A stretch of DNA of 64,000 nucleotides from Mannheimia haemolytica (GTDB taxonomy: Bacteria > Pseudomonadota > Gammaproteobacteria > Enterobacterales > Pasteurellaceae). A program made the translations under genes and the position numbers. The DNA lies in assembly GCA_900638155.1 (NCBI GenBank), contig LR134495.1, positions 1,922,001 to 1,986,000 on the forward strand, written 5' to 3'. Positions 18,306 to 27,900 of this stretch are shown here, in pieces. The notes under the pieces are model-generated. The model ran no database searches, was not told where the DNA came from, and saw only the letters and a program-made list of their open reading frames with translations. How positions within the stretch are numbered: the stretch's first letter is position 1; each line of letters starts with the position of its first letter.

Positions 18306-19400
18306 ATGATTCGTGAAGTATTAGTGGAACCGCAACATATCGTCTGGTTGCCGTGGATTGTGCATTATTTCTTCTTCGTGGGCGTGGCGGCAACGGCAGT
18401 GTTTACCGCCGTGCTGTTTGCAAAAAAGCAGGGACAAAACGCTTGCGTTTTGAACGTTGGCTCCGCCAACGGCCCCGAAGGGGCGAGTGAACAATGTTCA
18501 CGAGTAAAACCGACCGCTTGGGAGCTGGCGGCAGTGACGGTAGCCTTGATTGGCTCCATTGTCGCGCCGGTGGCACTGACTGCCGATCTGCACCAGCCGA
18601 GCCGTATTCTGCATTTCTACACCGATTTTGCGTGGTGGTCGCCAATGGCGTGGGGTGCGATTATCCTGCCCCTGTTCAGCGTGGCGGTAGCAGGTTATTT
18701 TGTGCTGGCATTGGCTCATCACACCCAGCCGAACTTGCCGAAATGGTTAGCGTGGCTACACTTGCCAATACTGAAAAATCAAGGCTTGCTTTGGGCATTC
18801 CGCTTGTTTGCTGCACTCACCGCTGTCGGCATTATCGGCTACACCGTGCTTGAAACCTATCAAACCGGCACAAGAGCCTTGTGGCACAGTGCGTGGCTAT
18901 TACCGATTATGCTCTTTTCGGCGTGGGCGGTGGCATTTGGGCTTACCCAAGCGGTCTGCAAAATGCTGTTCCACCCCCAAACCAACACGGGGCTATGGAC
19001 AAAACTCTGCCTGATTTTAACCGCACTTTCTCTCATTGGTCTTGCTTTCAGCAGTGAAACCGCTCAACGTGATTTTGCTCTGCTCTTTAATGGCTCAATC
19101 ACCGCCTACCTTGTCGGCATTTTCTGGCTGATTGCCCTCATTTGCAATTTTTCCGCCAAAAACTACCGCTTGCAATGCCTCAGAGTGCTTGCCCTCATCG
19201 CCTTCGGCTGGCTACTCCGCTGGGTGCTGGTGATCCAAGTCCAAACCATCGCCAAAACCAATGCCTTGCAAAATCCGTATCATTTTGATTGGACTGCCGT
19301 CGATGGTGGATTGGGGATTGTCTCGATTTTTGGGCTAACGGTGCTGGTGACGGTGGGTGTGGGGCAAATCATCAGCCTCACGACTCAGCAAGAGAAGTGA
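18306..19400 (+). CDS. ttrC: Tetrathionate reductase membrane subunit TtrC (NrfD/PsrC family)
   Basis: 364-residue integral membrane quinol-oxidising subunit that anchors TtrAB. The start MIREVLVEPQHIVWLPW follows the ttrB stop directly and matches Salmonella TtrC in character. About nine hydrophobic segments follow. The segment APVALTADLHQPSRILHFY is the NrfD-family signature, and LLRWVLVIQVQTIAKTNA near the end is conserved in TtrC. The loop after the first membrane helix contains an unusual stretch (GQNACVLNVGSANGPEGASE, then QCSRVKPT) encoded by four perfect DNA hairpins. It looks like an inserted element that kept the frame. An ATPase gene, not ttrA, follows. Confidence 0.95.
   Translation: MIREVLVEPQHIVWLPWIVHYFFFVGVAATAVFTAVLFAKKQGQNACVLNVGSANGPEGASEQCSRVKPTAWELAAVTVALIGSIVAPVALTADLHQPSRILHFYTDFAWWSPMAWGAIILPLFSVAVAGYFVLALAHHTQPNLPKWLAWLHLPILKNQGLLWAFRLFAALTAVGIIGYTVLETYQTGTRALWHSAWLLPIMLFSAWAVAFGLTQAVCKMLFHPQTNTGLWTKLCLILTALSLIGLAFSSETAQRDFALLFNGSITAYLVGIFWLIALICNFSAKNYRLQCLRVLALIAFGWLLRWVLVIQVQTIAKTNALQNPYHFDWTAVDGGLGIVSIFGLTVLVTVGVGQIISLTTQQEK
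18435..18501. repeat. Array of four perfect hairpins inside ttrC
   Basis: Four consecutive perfect inverted repeats in 67 bases: CAAAACGC-TT-GCGTTTTG (18435-18452), CGTTGGC-TCC-GCCAACG (18455-18471), GCCCC-GAA-GGGGC (18472-18484) and GTGAACA-A-TGTTCAC (18487-18501). Loops are one to three bases. The array is read in frame as part of a cytoplasmic or periplasmic loop of TtrC. Confidence 0.9.
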
Positions 19401-19460
19401 TTTTTTCCTAATACGATAAAAGTTTATAAGCGGTCAATCTAGCCAAAAACTTTACACTAT

Positions 19461-19563
19461 TTTAGGTTATAACCATAAAAATACAACATAATTCAATATT
19501 ATTTATGGTTATAACCATAAAAACTTGTTAAAATAATAATGCTTTTAGGCTTATACCCATAAA
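19461..19563 (+). promoter_or_regulatory. Three evenly spaced near-identical palindromes before the ATPase gene
   Basis: TTTATGGTTATAACCATAAA (19502-19521) is a perfect 20-bp palindrome. A close copy, TTTAGGTTATAACCATAAA, lies at 19461-19479, and a third, TTTAGGCTTATACCCATAAA, at 19544-19563. Centres are 41-42 bases apart, four helical turns. The third ends four bases before the ATG and contains a -10-like TTATAC. This looks like an autoregulatory operator array, possibly on a leaderless promoter. Confidence 0.8.
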
Positions 19564-19567
19564 AAAA

Positions 19568-20785
19568 ATGATTAACCGACCAAACTATCTTCAACAACTC
19601 AAACCGTTTATTAATACACCGTTAATTAAAGTAATGACCGGCATTCGCCGTTCGGGTAAATCGACCGTGATGAAACTGCTTCGGGAAGAGCTGATTTCTC
19701 AAGGCATTGCCGAACAGCAGATTATTCATATTAACTTTGAAAGTTTTGCATTTAGCGACTTTAAAACCGCCAACAAGCTTTATATGTTGGTGAAAGAAAA
19801 AATCCTGACTACCGATAAATACTATCTTCTGCTTGATGAAATTCAAGAAGTGAGCGAGTGGGAAAAAGCGGTGAATGCGTTTATGGTGGATTTTAATCTT
19901 GACCTCTATATCACCGGCTCCAACTCGCACTTACTCTCTTCCGAGCTTTCCACTTATCTTGCCGGTCGTTATGTGGAAATCCCGATTTTTACCCTCTCTT
20001 TTCAGGAATTTTTGGATTTCAAGACGGCATATTCACCCGAAACTTCATCAAATCCAACCGCACTTTTTCATGAATATTTACGAAAAGGCGGTTTCCCAAT
20101 GGTACATACCGCGAATTATGAAGCTGAGACGGTCTATAAAATCGTGCAGGATATATACGCCTCCGTTATTTTACGGGATACTGTTCAACGCCATAAAATT
20201 CGTGATGTCGAGTTACTGGAGCGCATTGTAAAATATGCCTTTGATAATATTGGCAATACGTTTTCGGGTAAAAATGTTGCCGATTATTTTAAAAGTCAGC
20301 AACGCAAAATCGATTTAAATACGGTTTATAACTATTTAAAAGCCTTAGAATCCGCTTTTATTTTGCACCGTGTCGAACGCTTTGATATTAAGGGCAAAGA
20401 GATTTTAAAAACCCAAGAAAAATTCTACTTGGGTGATGTTTCTCTGCTGTATGCCACAATGGGATTCCGTACCAGTTTAATTTCAGGCATTTTAGAAAAT
20501 TTGGTCTATTTAGAGCTAAAACGCCGAGGCTATCAGGTTTATATCGGAAAATTGGATAAACAAGAAATCGATTTTATCGCCCAAAAACAGAATGAAAAAA
20601 TCTATATTCAAGTTGCCTACAAATTAGAAAGTGAAGATACCGTAAAACGAGAGTTTTCTCCTTTGCAAGAGATCGCAGATAACTACCCGAAATATGTAAT
20701 TACAATGGATGAGTTATGGCAGGATAATTTGGGGGGAGTAGCGCATTTGAATGTTGTAGATTTTTTAATGGAGGATAGATTATGA
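19568..20785 (+). CDS. AAA-type ATPase with DUF4143 C-terminal domain
   Basis: 405-residue ATP-binding protein of the widespread AAA_14/DUF4143 family, whose function is not established. Walker A GIRRSGKST is at residues 25-33. Walker B is KYYLLLDEIQEV near residue 95, followed by the sensor segment LYITGSNSHLLSSELS. The C-terminal DUF4143 region carries a degenerate nuclease-like signature (QEIDFIAQ, then IYIQVAYKL), in which the usual E-x-K lysine position is altered. There is no ribosome site before the ATG. Its stop overlaps the start of the next gene by four bases (ATGA), so the two are probably translated as a unit. It interrupts the ttrC-ttrA order. Confidence 0.93.
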   Translation: MINRPNYLQQLKPFINTPLIKVMTGIRRSGKSTVMKLLREELISQGIAEQQIIHINFESFAFSDFKTANKLYMLVKEKILTTDKYYLLLDEIQEVSEWEKAVNAFMVDFNLDLYITGSNSHLLSSELSTYLAGRYVEIPIFTLSFQEFLDFKTAYSPETSSNPTALFHEYLRKGGFPMVHTANYEAETVYKIVQDIYASVILRDTVQRHKIRDVELLERIVKYAFDNIGNTFSGKNVADYFKSQQRKIDLNTVYNYLKALESAFILHRVERFDIKGKEILKTQEKFYLGDVSLLYATMGFRTSLISGILENLVYLELKRRGYQVYIGKLDKQEIDFIAQKQNEKIYIQVAYKLESEDTVKREFSPLQEIADNYPKYVITMDELWQDNLGGVAHLNVVDFLMEDRL

Positions 20786-23700
20786 ATATTTATATTCATC
20801 GAACATTACATGACTCAGAGAATAAAGAGGTTAACGAATCTGAGTTGCTATCATTAACTCAGAAAGTTGTTGTCGTCTTAGCTGAGCCAGGGGCAGGAAA
20901 AAGCTATCTTCTGGATAATATTGTAAGAGAACTAGAAATTAAAAAATACACAGCAAATATATTTATTCATTTACCTCCAGAAAAAACCAATATACTTATC
21001 ATTGATGCATTTGATGAGTTAGTAAGAATAGATTCTTCTTCTGTAACCAAAGCATTAGTTCTTGCAGAAAATAGATCTGCTGAAAAAATTATACTATCTA
21101 GTCGATCTAGTGAATGGTCTGAAAGTTATACACGAACTTGTAAGGAACTTTTTGGAGAAGATCCTCTATTACTGTATTTAAAGCCATTTAATCAACAAGA
21201 ACAGAAAGAAATTTTCAATTCATATTATCCAGAAGAAAACGCTGAAACTTTCTTGCAAGAAGCTGGTAAAATCGAATTAGCACCTTTATTATCTAATCCT
21301 TTATTTTTAATACTGTTTTCTAAATCCTATATCGAAAACAATAAAATTTTTGAAAATAGATATTCTGCATTTAAAATTGCAATTGAAGGGCTAGCTAGAG
21401 AAAACAATCCTTCCCATTCATCTTCATTACCTGCAAATAAAAAAGTTGAATTAGTCGAGGATATTTTTTGTAAATTAATATTATCAGGTTCAGAGGGCAT
21501 TAGCACTAGCGACTTCTCTTCTCAGCATCTTTTTCCTAATATAAAAAACCTCAATTCTGATACTAATATATTTCAAATACTATCGACACAGTTTTTTACT
21601 CCTGGTGAAAATCCAGAACAACATCGTCCAATTCATAAAATTGTTGTGGAATATTGTGCAGGCCGTTACCTTGCAAACAAACTTACATCATCAGTAAACC
21701 CATTATCTCTAAATAAAATATTATCTATCATTGCACCTAATAATATTGTTAGAGATGAATTGCGCGGTTTATTTTCGTGGATAGCTGTATTATCAGAGAA
21801 TCAACAAATCCAAGAGAAACTAATAAATTTAGATCCTTATGCTATTTTAGCAAATGGAGATCCATCTTTACTTCTTCCAAGATCAAAAAGAATACTACTA
21901 TCAAGATTAAAAGACTTAAATCAAGAGGATCCGTATTTTACTCGTCATGATATGTGGAGAAACTTTAGTATTTCTGATTTTTTTTCTGATGATATGATTG
22001 ATGAATTAAAAGAATTGCTATCGGAAAAATATAGAAGCGGGAATTTACAACGGGTATTATTAAAACTATTACTTGAATCGCCTTTAGTTTCTAAAGTAGT
22101 TGATGTGTTAAGAACAATCATTTTGGATACTAATCCAAAATATAAAGAATTATCTATTCGTAGACTAGCAGGAGAATGTCTGCTTAAAGTGAAAGATTAT
22201 CCAATTAAAGATGTTTGGGTACAGCTAGTCTCTGAAAAAGATAGTGTTTCACTATCTATTGCTAGTGAAATAATGAATTTATCTAATATAAGTCATTTTG
22301 ATCTAAACGATTACATTAATTTTCTTAACATATGTTCTGAACTATACCCAACCAATTATGAAATAGAACGAGTTTTTGGAAAACGTTATTTTATTAGATT
22401 CTTTATTCAAGAACTAGATCTAGATTTAACAATAAAATTACTAGATTCACTATCTAATAATCTAGCTTGCACTTGCCAAAAAAAATATGATTGTAAGTGC
22501 CGAGTAGGTATTAGTAAGATTATTGGCATGCTATTAGATCGTTATTTTGAATTATCATCAACATTTAGTATACCTAAGATTTGGGAATGGATTAAAGATT
22601 TATACTTTCAGAATAGCACATCAAAAGAACAAAGTTTATCTGTAAAAATTTTATCAGAGAATGATGAATTAAGACAGGGCATAATTAGGTTAGCATTTGG
22701 AAATCTATATGCTAGAGAAGAAATTCATAATATGAAATGCTATCACTTTGAATGGCATTCTCACTCAGGATTAAATTTCCAATATCAAGACCTAAGATTT
22801 ATTATAGATCTCGCTTTCGAAACTAATAATATTGAACTATGGAAATATTTCATAGCTCGTCATGATTTTTACAGCAAAGAGAAAAAGCCCAATTTACTGA
22901 GAAGGTATATGCGAAATCAGGCTTTACAAAAAACAGCTTTCTTAATGGCTTGGTATAGAGAAAATCAAGAAAGCAAGGAATTCTATCAGAGAAATACACT
23001 TAAATATAACCGTAAAAAGAGTATTAGAAATATCAATAGAAAAAAGCGTAAATCTCTTGCAAGAAATATTCAATATATTCAACAAAATAGAGAATTAATA
23101 GAAAGTGGTAGTCATTGGGATAGTTTATTAAGCTTTTCTTATACTTTTCTACAAGAGCCAGAAAAAATAGCAGAGAAATTTGGTGATGAACAATTAGTTA
23201 GAAATGCATTATATAACTGTATTAACTACATTCAGTCAGATATACCCAATTTAACTGATTTGGCTAAACTGCATTCTGACTCTTCAGCTTTAAATATTGA
23301 AATTATTCTTTATGCTTCTTGTATAGAAATTTTTACAAGAGACAGATCATTAAAAGCATTACAACAGAATGTTCTAGAAGCATTATACACTCATTTATCT
23401 GTTCATTGGACAGGAATAGATGATTGTATTAGGAAGCAATTAAAAGATGAGGTAGAAAGCCTATTGTTTAATAATGTAGAAACAATAGAAAAATTTATAA
23501 ATGACTATATAGAACCTCAGCTTTCCAATACCAATTACAAGAATCATCCTGTTTACTGGTTAGAAAAATATTTATTCAAAAAATTTCAGAAAAAGTACGC
23601 TCTAGAGTGGTTAATAAAATACCCTCACTTAAAGCTAGCAGAGATAAAAAAATTAATGTCTATGGCTATTCAATCTGGTAATAGAGAGAGTTTAAAGTTA

Positions 23701-24780
23701 TTAGTTAAAAAACGTTGTGGAGAATTAGTATCAGATGAAAACCATCAACAAAATGGAGAACAAAAAACACAAAGAGACTTTTGGTATATTCATGCTTTCT
23801 ATTTGTTAGATCAAGATTATGAATCCTATTGGAATGAACTGACTAAAGATCGAAATTCTATATTTATTTTAGAAAAGGATTTAGGAGTATTTGGTGATTA
23901 TAAGGATTGGTTAGCACTATCTCCTGAAAAAATTGAACTAGTTTTAAACACATTTTGGCAAGAATATCCTGAAGTTGAGCTATCAGATATTTATGGTTCT
24001 GAAAGTCCTGATGATGAAAAAGCTTATCGTTTTTTAACGAATGTGATTTTTTTCTTAGGAAAAAATGAATCAGATAATACAATTACTGTCATTGATAGAT
24101 TGCTAAATACCCCAGAATTTATAAACCTTCATTCAGATTTAAAAAGTATTAGATATAATTATTTAAAGAAAACGGTAATGCAAAGTTTTCAAGCTCCCAA
24201 ACCGGAGCAAATAGTAAAATTAATTGAACGAGATGAAATTATTAGTGTAGAAAATTTACGTGCAGTTATTATTGAAGAGCTTCAGTCTTACCAAGATGAT
24301 TTAAATGGGCATGACATAACTACTAAATCTATCTTTTATAATGGTAATATGGAACTTACCAATCGCGTAGATGAAAATACAGCTACACAATATATTGCTG
24401 AGAGGCTGAGAAGACTAGAGAATAGACAAATTATAGTTTCACGTGAACATTATATGAAGGATGATAAACGATGTGATATTGTTCTATCTAAACTTATTGA
24501 AGGTAATAGAAAAATTGTTCCTATCGAAGTTAAAGGTCAATGGCATTCTGAGGTTTACTCAGCATTTGAGAATCAATTAAATAGGTTATATTCCATTCAT
24601 CCTGATTCTGATGGGCAAGGTATTTATTTAGTATTATGGTTTGGTTCAGATGAAAAAATTGCTGGTGTTAAACGCCATGGCATCAATAGTGCTCAGGAAT
24701 TATATTGGAAAGTATATGAAAAGATATCTGAAGAGTTAAGAAATAGAATAGATCTATTTGTGCTTGATTTGTCTAGCTAA
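20782..24780 (+). CDS. Large P-loop NTPase with C-terminal PD-(D/E)xK-like nuclease motif (defence candidate)
   Basis: 1332-residue protein that I do not recognise as a named family. The N-terminus has Walker A AEPGAGKS (residues 34-41), Walker B ILIIDAFDEL (71-80) and a sensor-like IILSSRSSEW (104-112), like NACHT/STAND-type NTPases. A long alpha-helical region fills about residues 330-1190. It holds a cysteine group CTCQKKYDCKC near residue 565 and a very basic patch (NRKKSIRNINRKKRKS) near 745. The C-terminus shows D1232 in RCDIVLSK and E1249-V-K1251 in VPIEVKGQW, a PD-(D/E)xK nuclease signature. The gene is markedly AT-rich, uses many AGA and ATA codons, and I found no uptake signal in it, all unlike its neighbours. 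A GAGGAT ribosome site and ATGA overlap tie it to the ATPase gene. Confidence 0.8.
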   Translation: MNIYIHRTLHDSENKEVNESELLSLTQKVVVVLAEPGAGKSYLLDNIVRELEIKKYTANIFIHLPPEKTNILIIDAFDELVRIDSSSVTKALVLAENRSAEKIILSSRSSEWSESYTRTCKELFGEDPLLLYLKPFNQQEQKEIFNSYYPEENAETFLQEAGKIELAPLLSNPLFLILFSKSYIENNKIFENRYSAFKIAIEGLARENNPSHSSSLPANKKVELVEDIFCKLILSGSEGISTSDFSSQHLFPNIKNLNSDTNIFQILSTQFFTPGENPEQHRPIHKIVVEYCAGRYLANKLTSSVNPLSLNKILSIIAPNNIVRDELRGLFSWIAVLSENQQIQEKLINLDPYAILANGDPSLLLPRSKRILLSRLKDLNQEDPYFTRHDMWRNFSISDFFSDDMIDELKELLSEKYRSGNLQRVLLKLLLESPLVSKVVDVLRTIILDTNPKYKELSIRRLAGECLLKVKDYPIKDVWVQLVSEKDSVSLSIASEIMNLSNISHFDLNDYINFLNICSELYPTNYEIERVFGKRYFIRFFIQELDLDLTIKLLDSLSNNLACTCQKKYDCKCRVGISKIIGMLLDRYFELSSTFSIPKIWEWIKDLYFQNSTSKEQSLSVKILSENDELRQGIIRLAFGNLYAREEIHNMKCYHFEWHSHSGLNFQYQDLRFIIDLAFETNNIELWKYFIARHDFYSKEKKPNLLRRYMRNQALQKTAFLMAWYRENQESKEFYQRNTLKYNRKKSIRNINRKKRKSLARNIQYIQQNRELIESGSHWDSLLSFSYTFLQEPEKIAEKFGDEQLVRNALYNCINYIQSDIPNLTDLAKLHSDSSALNIEIILYASCIEIFTRDRSLKALQQNVLEALYTHLSVHWTGIDDCIRKQLKDEVESLLFNNVETIEKFINDYIEPQLSNTNYKNHPVYWLEKYLFKKFQKKYALEWLIKYPHLKLAEIKKLMSMAIQSGNRESLKLLVKKRCGELVSDENHQQNGEQKTQRDFWYIHAFYLLDQDYESYWNELTKDRNSIFILEKDLGVFGDYKDWLALSPEKIELVLNTFWQEYPEVELSDIYGSESPDDEKAYRFLTNVIFFLGKNESDNTITVIDRLLNTPEFINLHSDLKSIRYNYLKKTVMQSFQAPKPEQIVKLIERDEIISVENLRAVIIEELQSYQDDLNGHDITTKSIFYNGNMELTNRVDENTATQYIAERLRRLENRQIIVSREHYMKDDKRCDIVLSKLIEGNRKIVPIEVKGQWHSEVYSAFENQLNRLYSIHPDSDGQGIYLVLWFGSDEKIAGVKRHGINSAQELYWKVYEKISEELRNRIDLFVLDLSS

Positions 24781-24795
24781 ACTTAGAGGGCACAT

Positions 24796-24853
24796 ACAAG
24801 CGGTCAAATCCCCCCAAAAACTTTGCAAATCCCCACCGCACTTTGACCGCTTG
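24796..24853. terminator. Inverted uptake signals after the inserted module
   Basis: ACAAGCGGTC (24796-24805) faces GACCGCTTG (24845-24853) just after the stop of the large NTPase gene. The second copy overlaps the start of the FNR box for ttrA. A half uptake signal (AAGCGGTCAA, about 19428) also lies at the other border of the module, so both borders carry uptake-signal sequence. Confidence 0.65.
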
Positions 24854-24899
24854 ATCTCAATCAACTTTCCCCTTGATATGTGGAAAACCACAATACCTT
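24850..24899 (+). promoter_or_regulatory. Second copy of the tetrathionate promoter, before ttrA
   Basis: This 50-base block is identical to 17473-17522 before ttrB. It contains the FNR box TTGATCTCAATCAA (24851-24864) and the CTTTCCCC / GTGGAAAACC inverted repeat (24865-24889). Similarity continues in patches to the ribosome site, ending TTTGTGGGGGAA in both. It should let ttrA respond to oxygen and tetrathionate independently of the interrupted ttrBC transcript. Confidence 0.85.
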
Positions 24900-24962
24900 A
24901 TTGCCCTGCCGAAAATCTACAATAGTCTCGTTAAATTTTACGCATTTGTGGGGGAAGAAAAG

Positions 24963-27900
24963 ATGAACAATAAACGCAGAAATCTGTTGAAAGGCGGGCT
25001 GGCGATTGGTGGGGCGGCGGCGTTTGGGGCGGGGTATGCACCGAAGGTGTCGGAGATTGCCAAAGGGGGGATGCACGGCACATCGGGCGAGAAAACCCGT
25101 GATCCGATTCACGGTAATTCGCTCACGCCGGAGTATCAGGTGAAAGACGGCAAACTGCTCAGCAATCCTGAGCAAATTGTGTGCAATACACAGTGTATGG
25201 GCTGTTGGACGCAGTGTGGCATTCGGGCGAGGGTGGATTTGAACACCAACCAAGTCATTCGTATTTCGGGCAATCCGTATCACCCGCTTTCCTCCGATAA
25301 AACCCTGCCGTTCGGTATGCCGATTGCCAAGGCGGAACTGTTGCTGGCAGGCGAAAGTGGCATTGAAAACCGTTCCACCGCCTGTGCCAGAGGGGCGGCG
25401 TTCTTGGAGGGCGTGAACAGCCCGTATCGGATTACCCGGCCGTTAAAACGGGTTGGCAAACGGGGCGAAGGCAAGTGGCAGACCATCAGCTTTGAGCAAT
25501 TGGTAGAGGAAATCGTCAATGGCGGCAACCTATTTGGTGAAGGCGAAGTGGAGGGCTTGAAAGCGATCCGCAATCTGGTCGATCCCATTAACCCGAAGCA
25601 GCCTGATTTGGGAATGAAAGCCAACCAGCTTTTAGTTACTTTTGCCGGCCCCGAAGGTCGTCAGCCGATTTTGCAACGCTTTGCCCAAAAGAGCTTCGGC
25701 ACGATCAACTTTTCCCAGCACGGGGCGTATTGCGGAGCCTCTTACCGCAACGGTTCCGGGGCATTTATGAAAGATTTTGATAACAACCAGCACGCCAAGC
25801 CGGACTGGGATCACGCTGAATTTATCCTGTTTATCGGCACGTCTCCGGCACAGTCGGGCAATCCGTTCAAGCGTCAGGCTCGCCAGCTTGCCAAACGCCG
25901 CCCTGATGACAATTTCAGCTATGTGGTGGTTTCCCCTCGCTTGGAGATGACCTCCTCCCTTGCTACTCAAAATAACCACTGGGTGCCGATTAAGCCCGAG
26001 GGCGATTTGGCGTTGGTGATGGGAATGCTGCGTTGGATTATCGAAAACGAGCGTTTCAATGCCGACTACCTCTCCCGCCCAAGTCTGGCGGCGATGGAAA
26101 ACGCCGGTCACGTCAGCTATGCCAATGCGTCACATCTGATTATTTGCGAGCCGAACCACCCGAAATTCGGGCAGGCGTTGCGGATTAGCGATCTGCAAGA
26201 TGTGCAACTCGACCCCGAAGAGAAAGTGGAAGAAAACCTGATTGTGGTCAAAGATCAGGCAAGCGGCGAACTCATTTCAGCAAAAGATTGCTTACAAGCG
26301 GTCATTTTTGTCGAACAAATTACAAAACTGCTTGATGGCTCGGAAGTGTTGGTGAAATCCTCAATGCAGTTGTTGAAAGAGGCGACACAAGAGAAAACCC
26401 TTGCCGAATATAGCGACATTTGCGGCGTGCCGGTGCAAACCATTGAAAACTTAGCGAAAAAATTCACTTCGCACGGTCACAAAGCCAATGCCATCACCCA
26501 CGGCGGCACGATGCACAGCACCGGTTTTTATACCAGTTGGGCGATTTTGTTGCTGAATGCAATGGTCGGCAACCTCAACAAAAAAGGCGGAATGGCTGTG
26601 GCTGCAGGAAAATTCAAAGACTTCGGGGACGGCCCTCGCTACAATTTAGCGAACTTCCCGAATGAAGTGAAACCGAAAGGCACGAACCTTGCCCGCAGTA
26701 AAAAGGCGTACCAAAATTCAAGCGAATTTAAGCAGAAAGTGGCGAAGGGCGAAAATCCGTATCCGGCACAAGGGGCGTGGTATCCGTTCACCGGCGGGCA
26801 AACCACCGAGATGTTCACCTCAATGGTGCAGGGCTATCCATACTTTGCGAAAGCGTGGATCAACCATATGGCGAACCCCGTTTACGGCTTAACCGCGATG
26901 AACCCGATTGCGTTGGAGAAGCTAAAAGATCCGAAAATTCTACCGCTCTTTATCTCAATTGATGCCTTTATGAACGAAACCACTGCACTGGCGGACTACA
27001 TCGTGCCGGACACTCACAACTTTGAGAGCTGGGGCTTTTCAACGGCGTGGGGCGGTGTGCCTCAACGCACCAGTACCGCACGCCACCCGATTGTGCCGTC
27101 CAAAAACGCCAAAACTGCCGAAGGCGACACCATCTGTATGGAGAATTTCGTGATTGCGGTGGCGAAAAAAATGGGCTTGCCGGGCTTTGGCGAAAATGCG
27201 ATTGCGGATTTAGAAGGCAACAGTTATCCACTCAACCGTACCGAAGATTACTTCCTGCGGGCGGCAGCGAACATTGCCTTTGTCGGTGAGAAACCTGCAC
27301 CGGATGCCAGCGAGCAAGATCTGCTGCTCACCGGCGTGCAACGGATTATGCCGAAAATTGAGCAAACGCTAAAAGCCGAAGAGCGGTTAAAAGTAGCCAA
27401 TGTTTATTGTAAAGGCGGACGTTTTGCCCCTTTTGATTCTGCGTGGAAAGAAGAAAATATGGCGTTCCAGTGGAAAAACTGCCTGCAAATTTGGAACGAA
27501 AACGTGTATAAAGCCCAGCACCACAGCAACGGCGAACACTATTGGGGCTGCCCTCGTTATATGTCGCCACGTTTTGCGGACGGCTCCACGCTAGAACAGC
27601 ACTATCCGCAGTCGGAATGGGGCTTTAAACTGATTTCCTTTAAATCGAACATTATGAGCAGTATTACCGCCCCACTGTTGCGTTTGCTCTCGATCAAGCC
27701 GGAAGGCTTAGTGGCGATGAACCGCTTAGATGCAGAAGAGAAAGGCATTAAACACGGCGATGTGGTGAAACTCAGCACCCCAACCGCCAGCCTGACAGTG
27801 CAGATTGTGGTGCTGGACGGCATCGCCCGAGGCACAATCGGTATCGAACACGGCTACGGTCATAAACAACTCGGGGCAAGTTCCTACACCATTGACGGCG

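Noticed and set aside
19568..24780. Inserted block as a classical transposon
   Set aside because: No transposase, no terminal inverted repeats and no obvious target duplication at its borders; only the duplicated promoter and uptake signals are seen.
24873..24962. A 30-residue N-terminal extension of TtrA
   Set aside because: It begins within the promoter dyad and lacks a ribosome site; the ATG at 24963 follows GGGGGAAG and opens a proper Tat signal.
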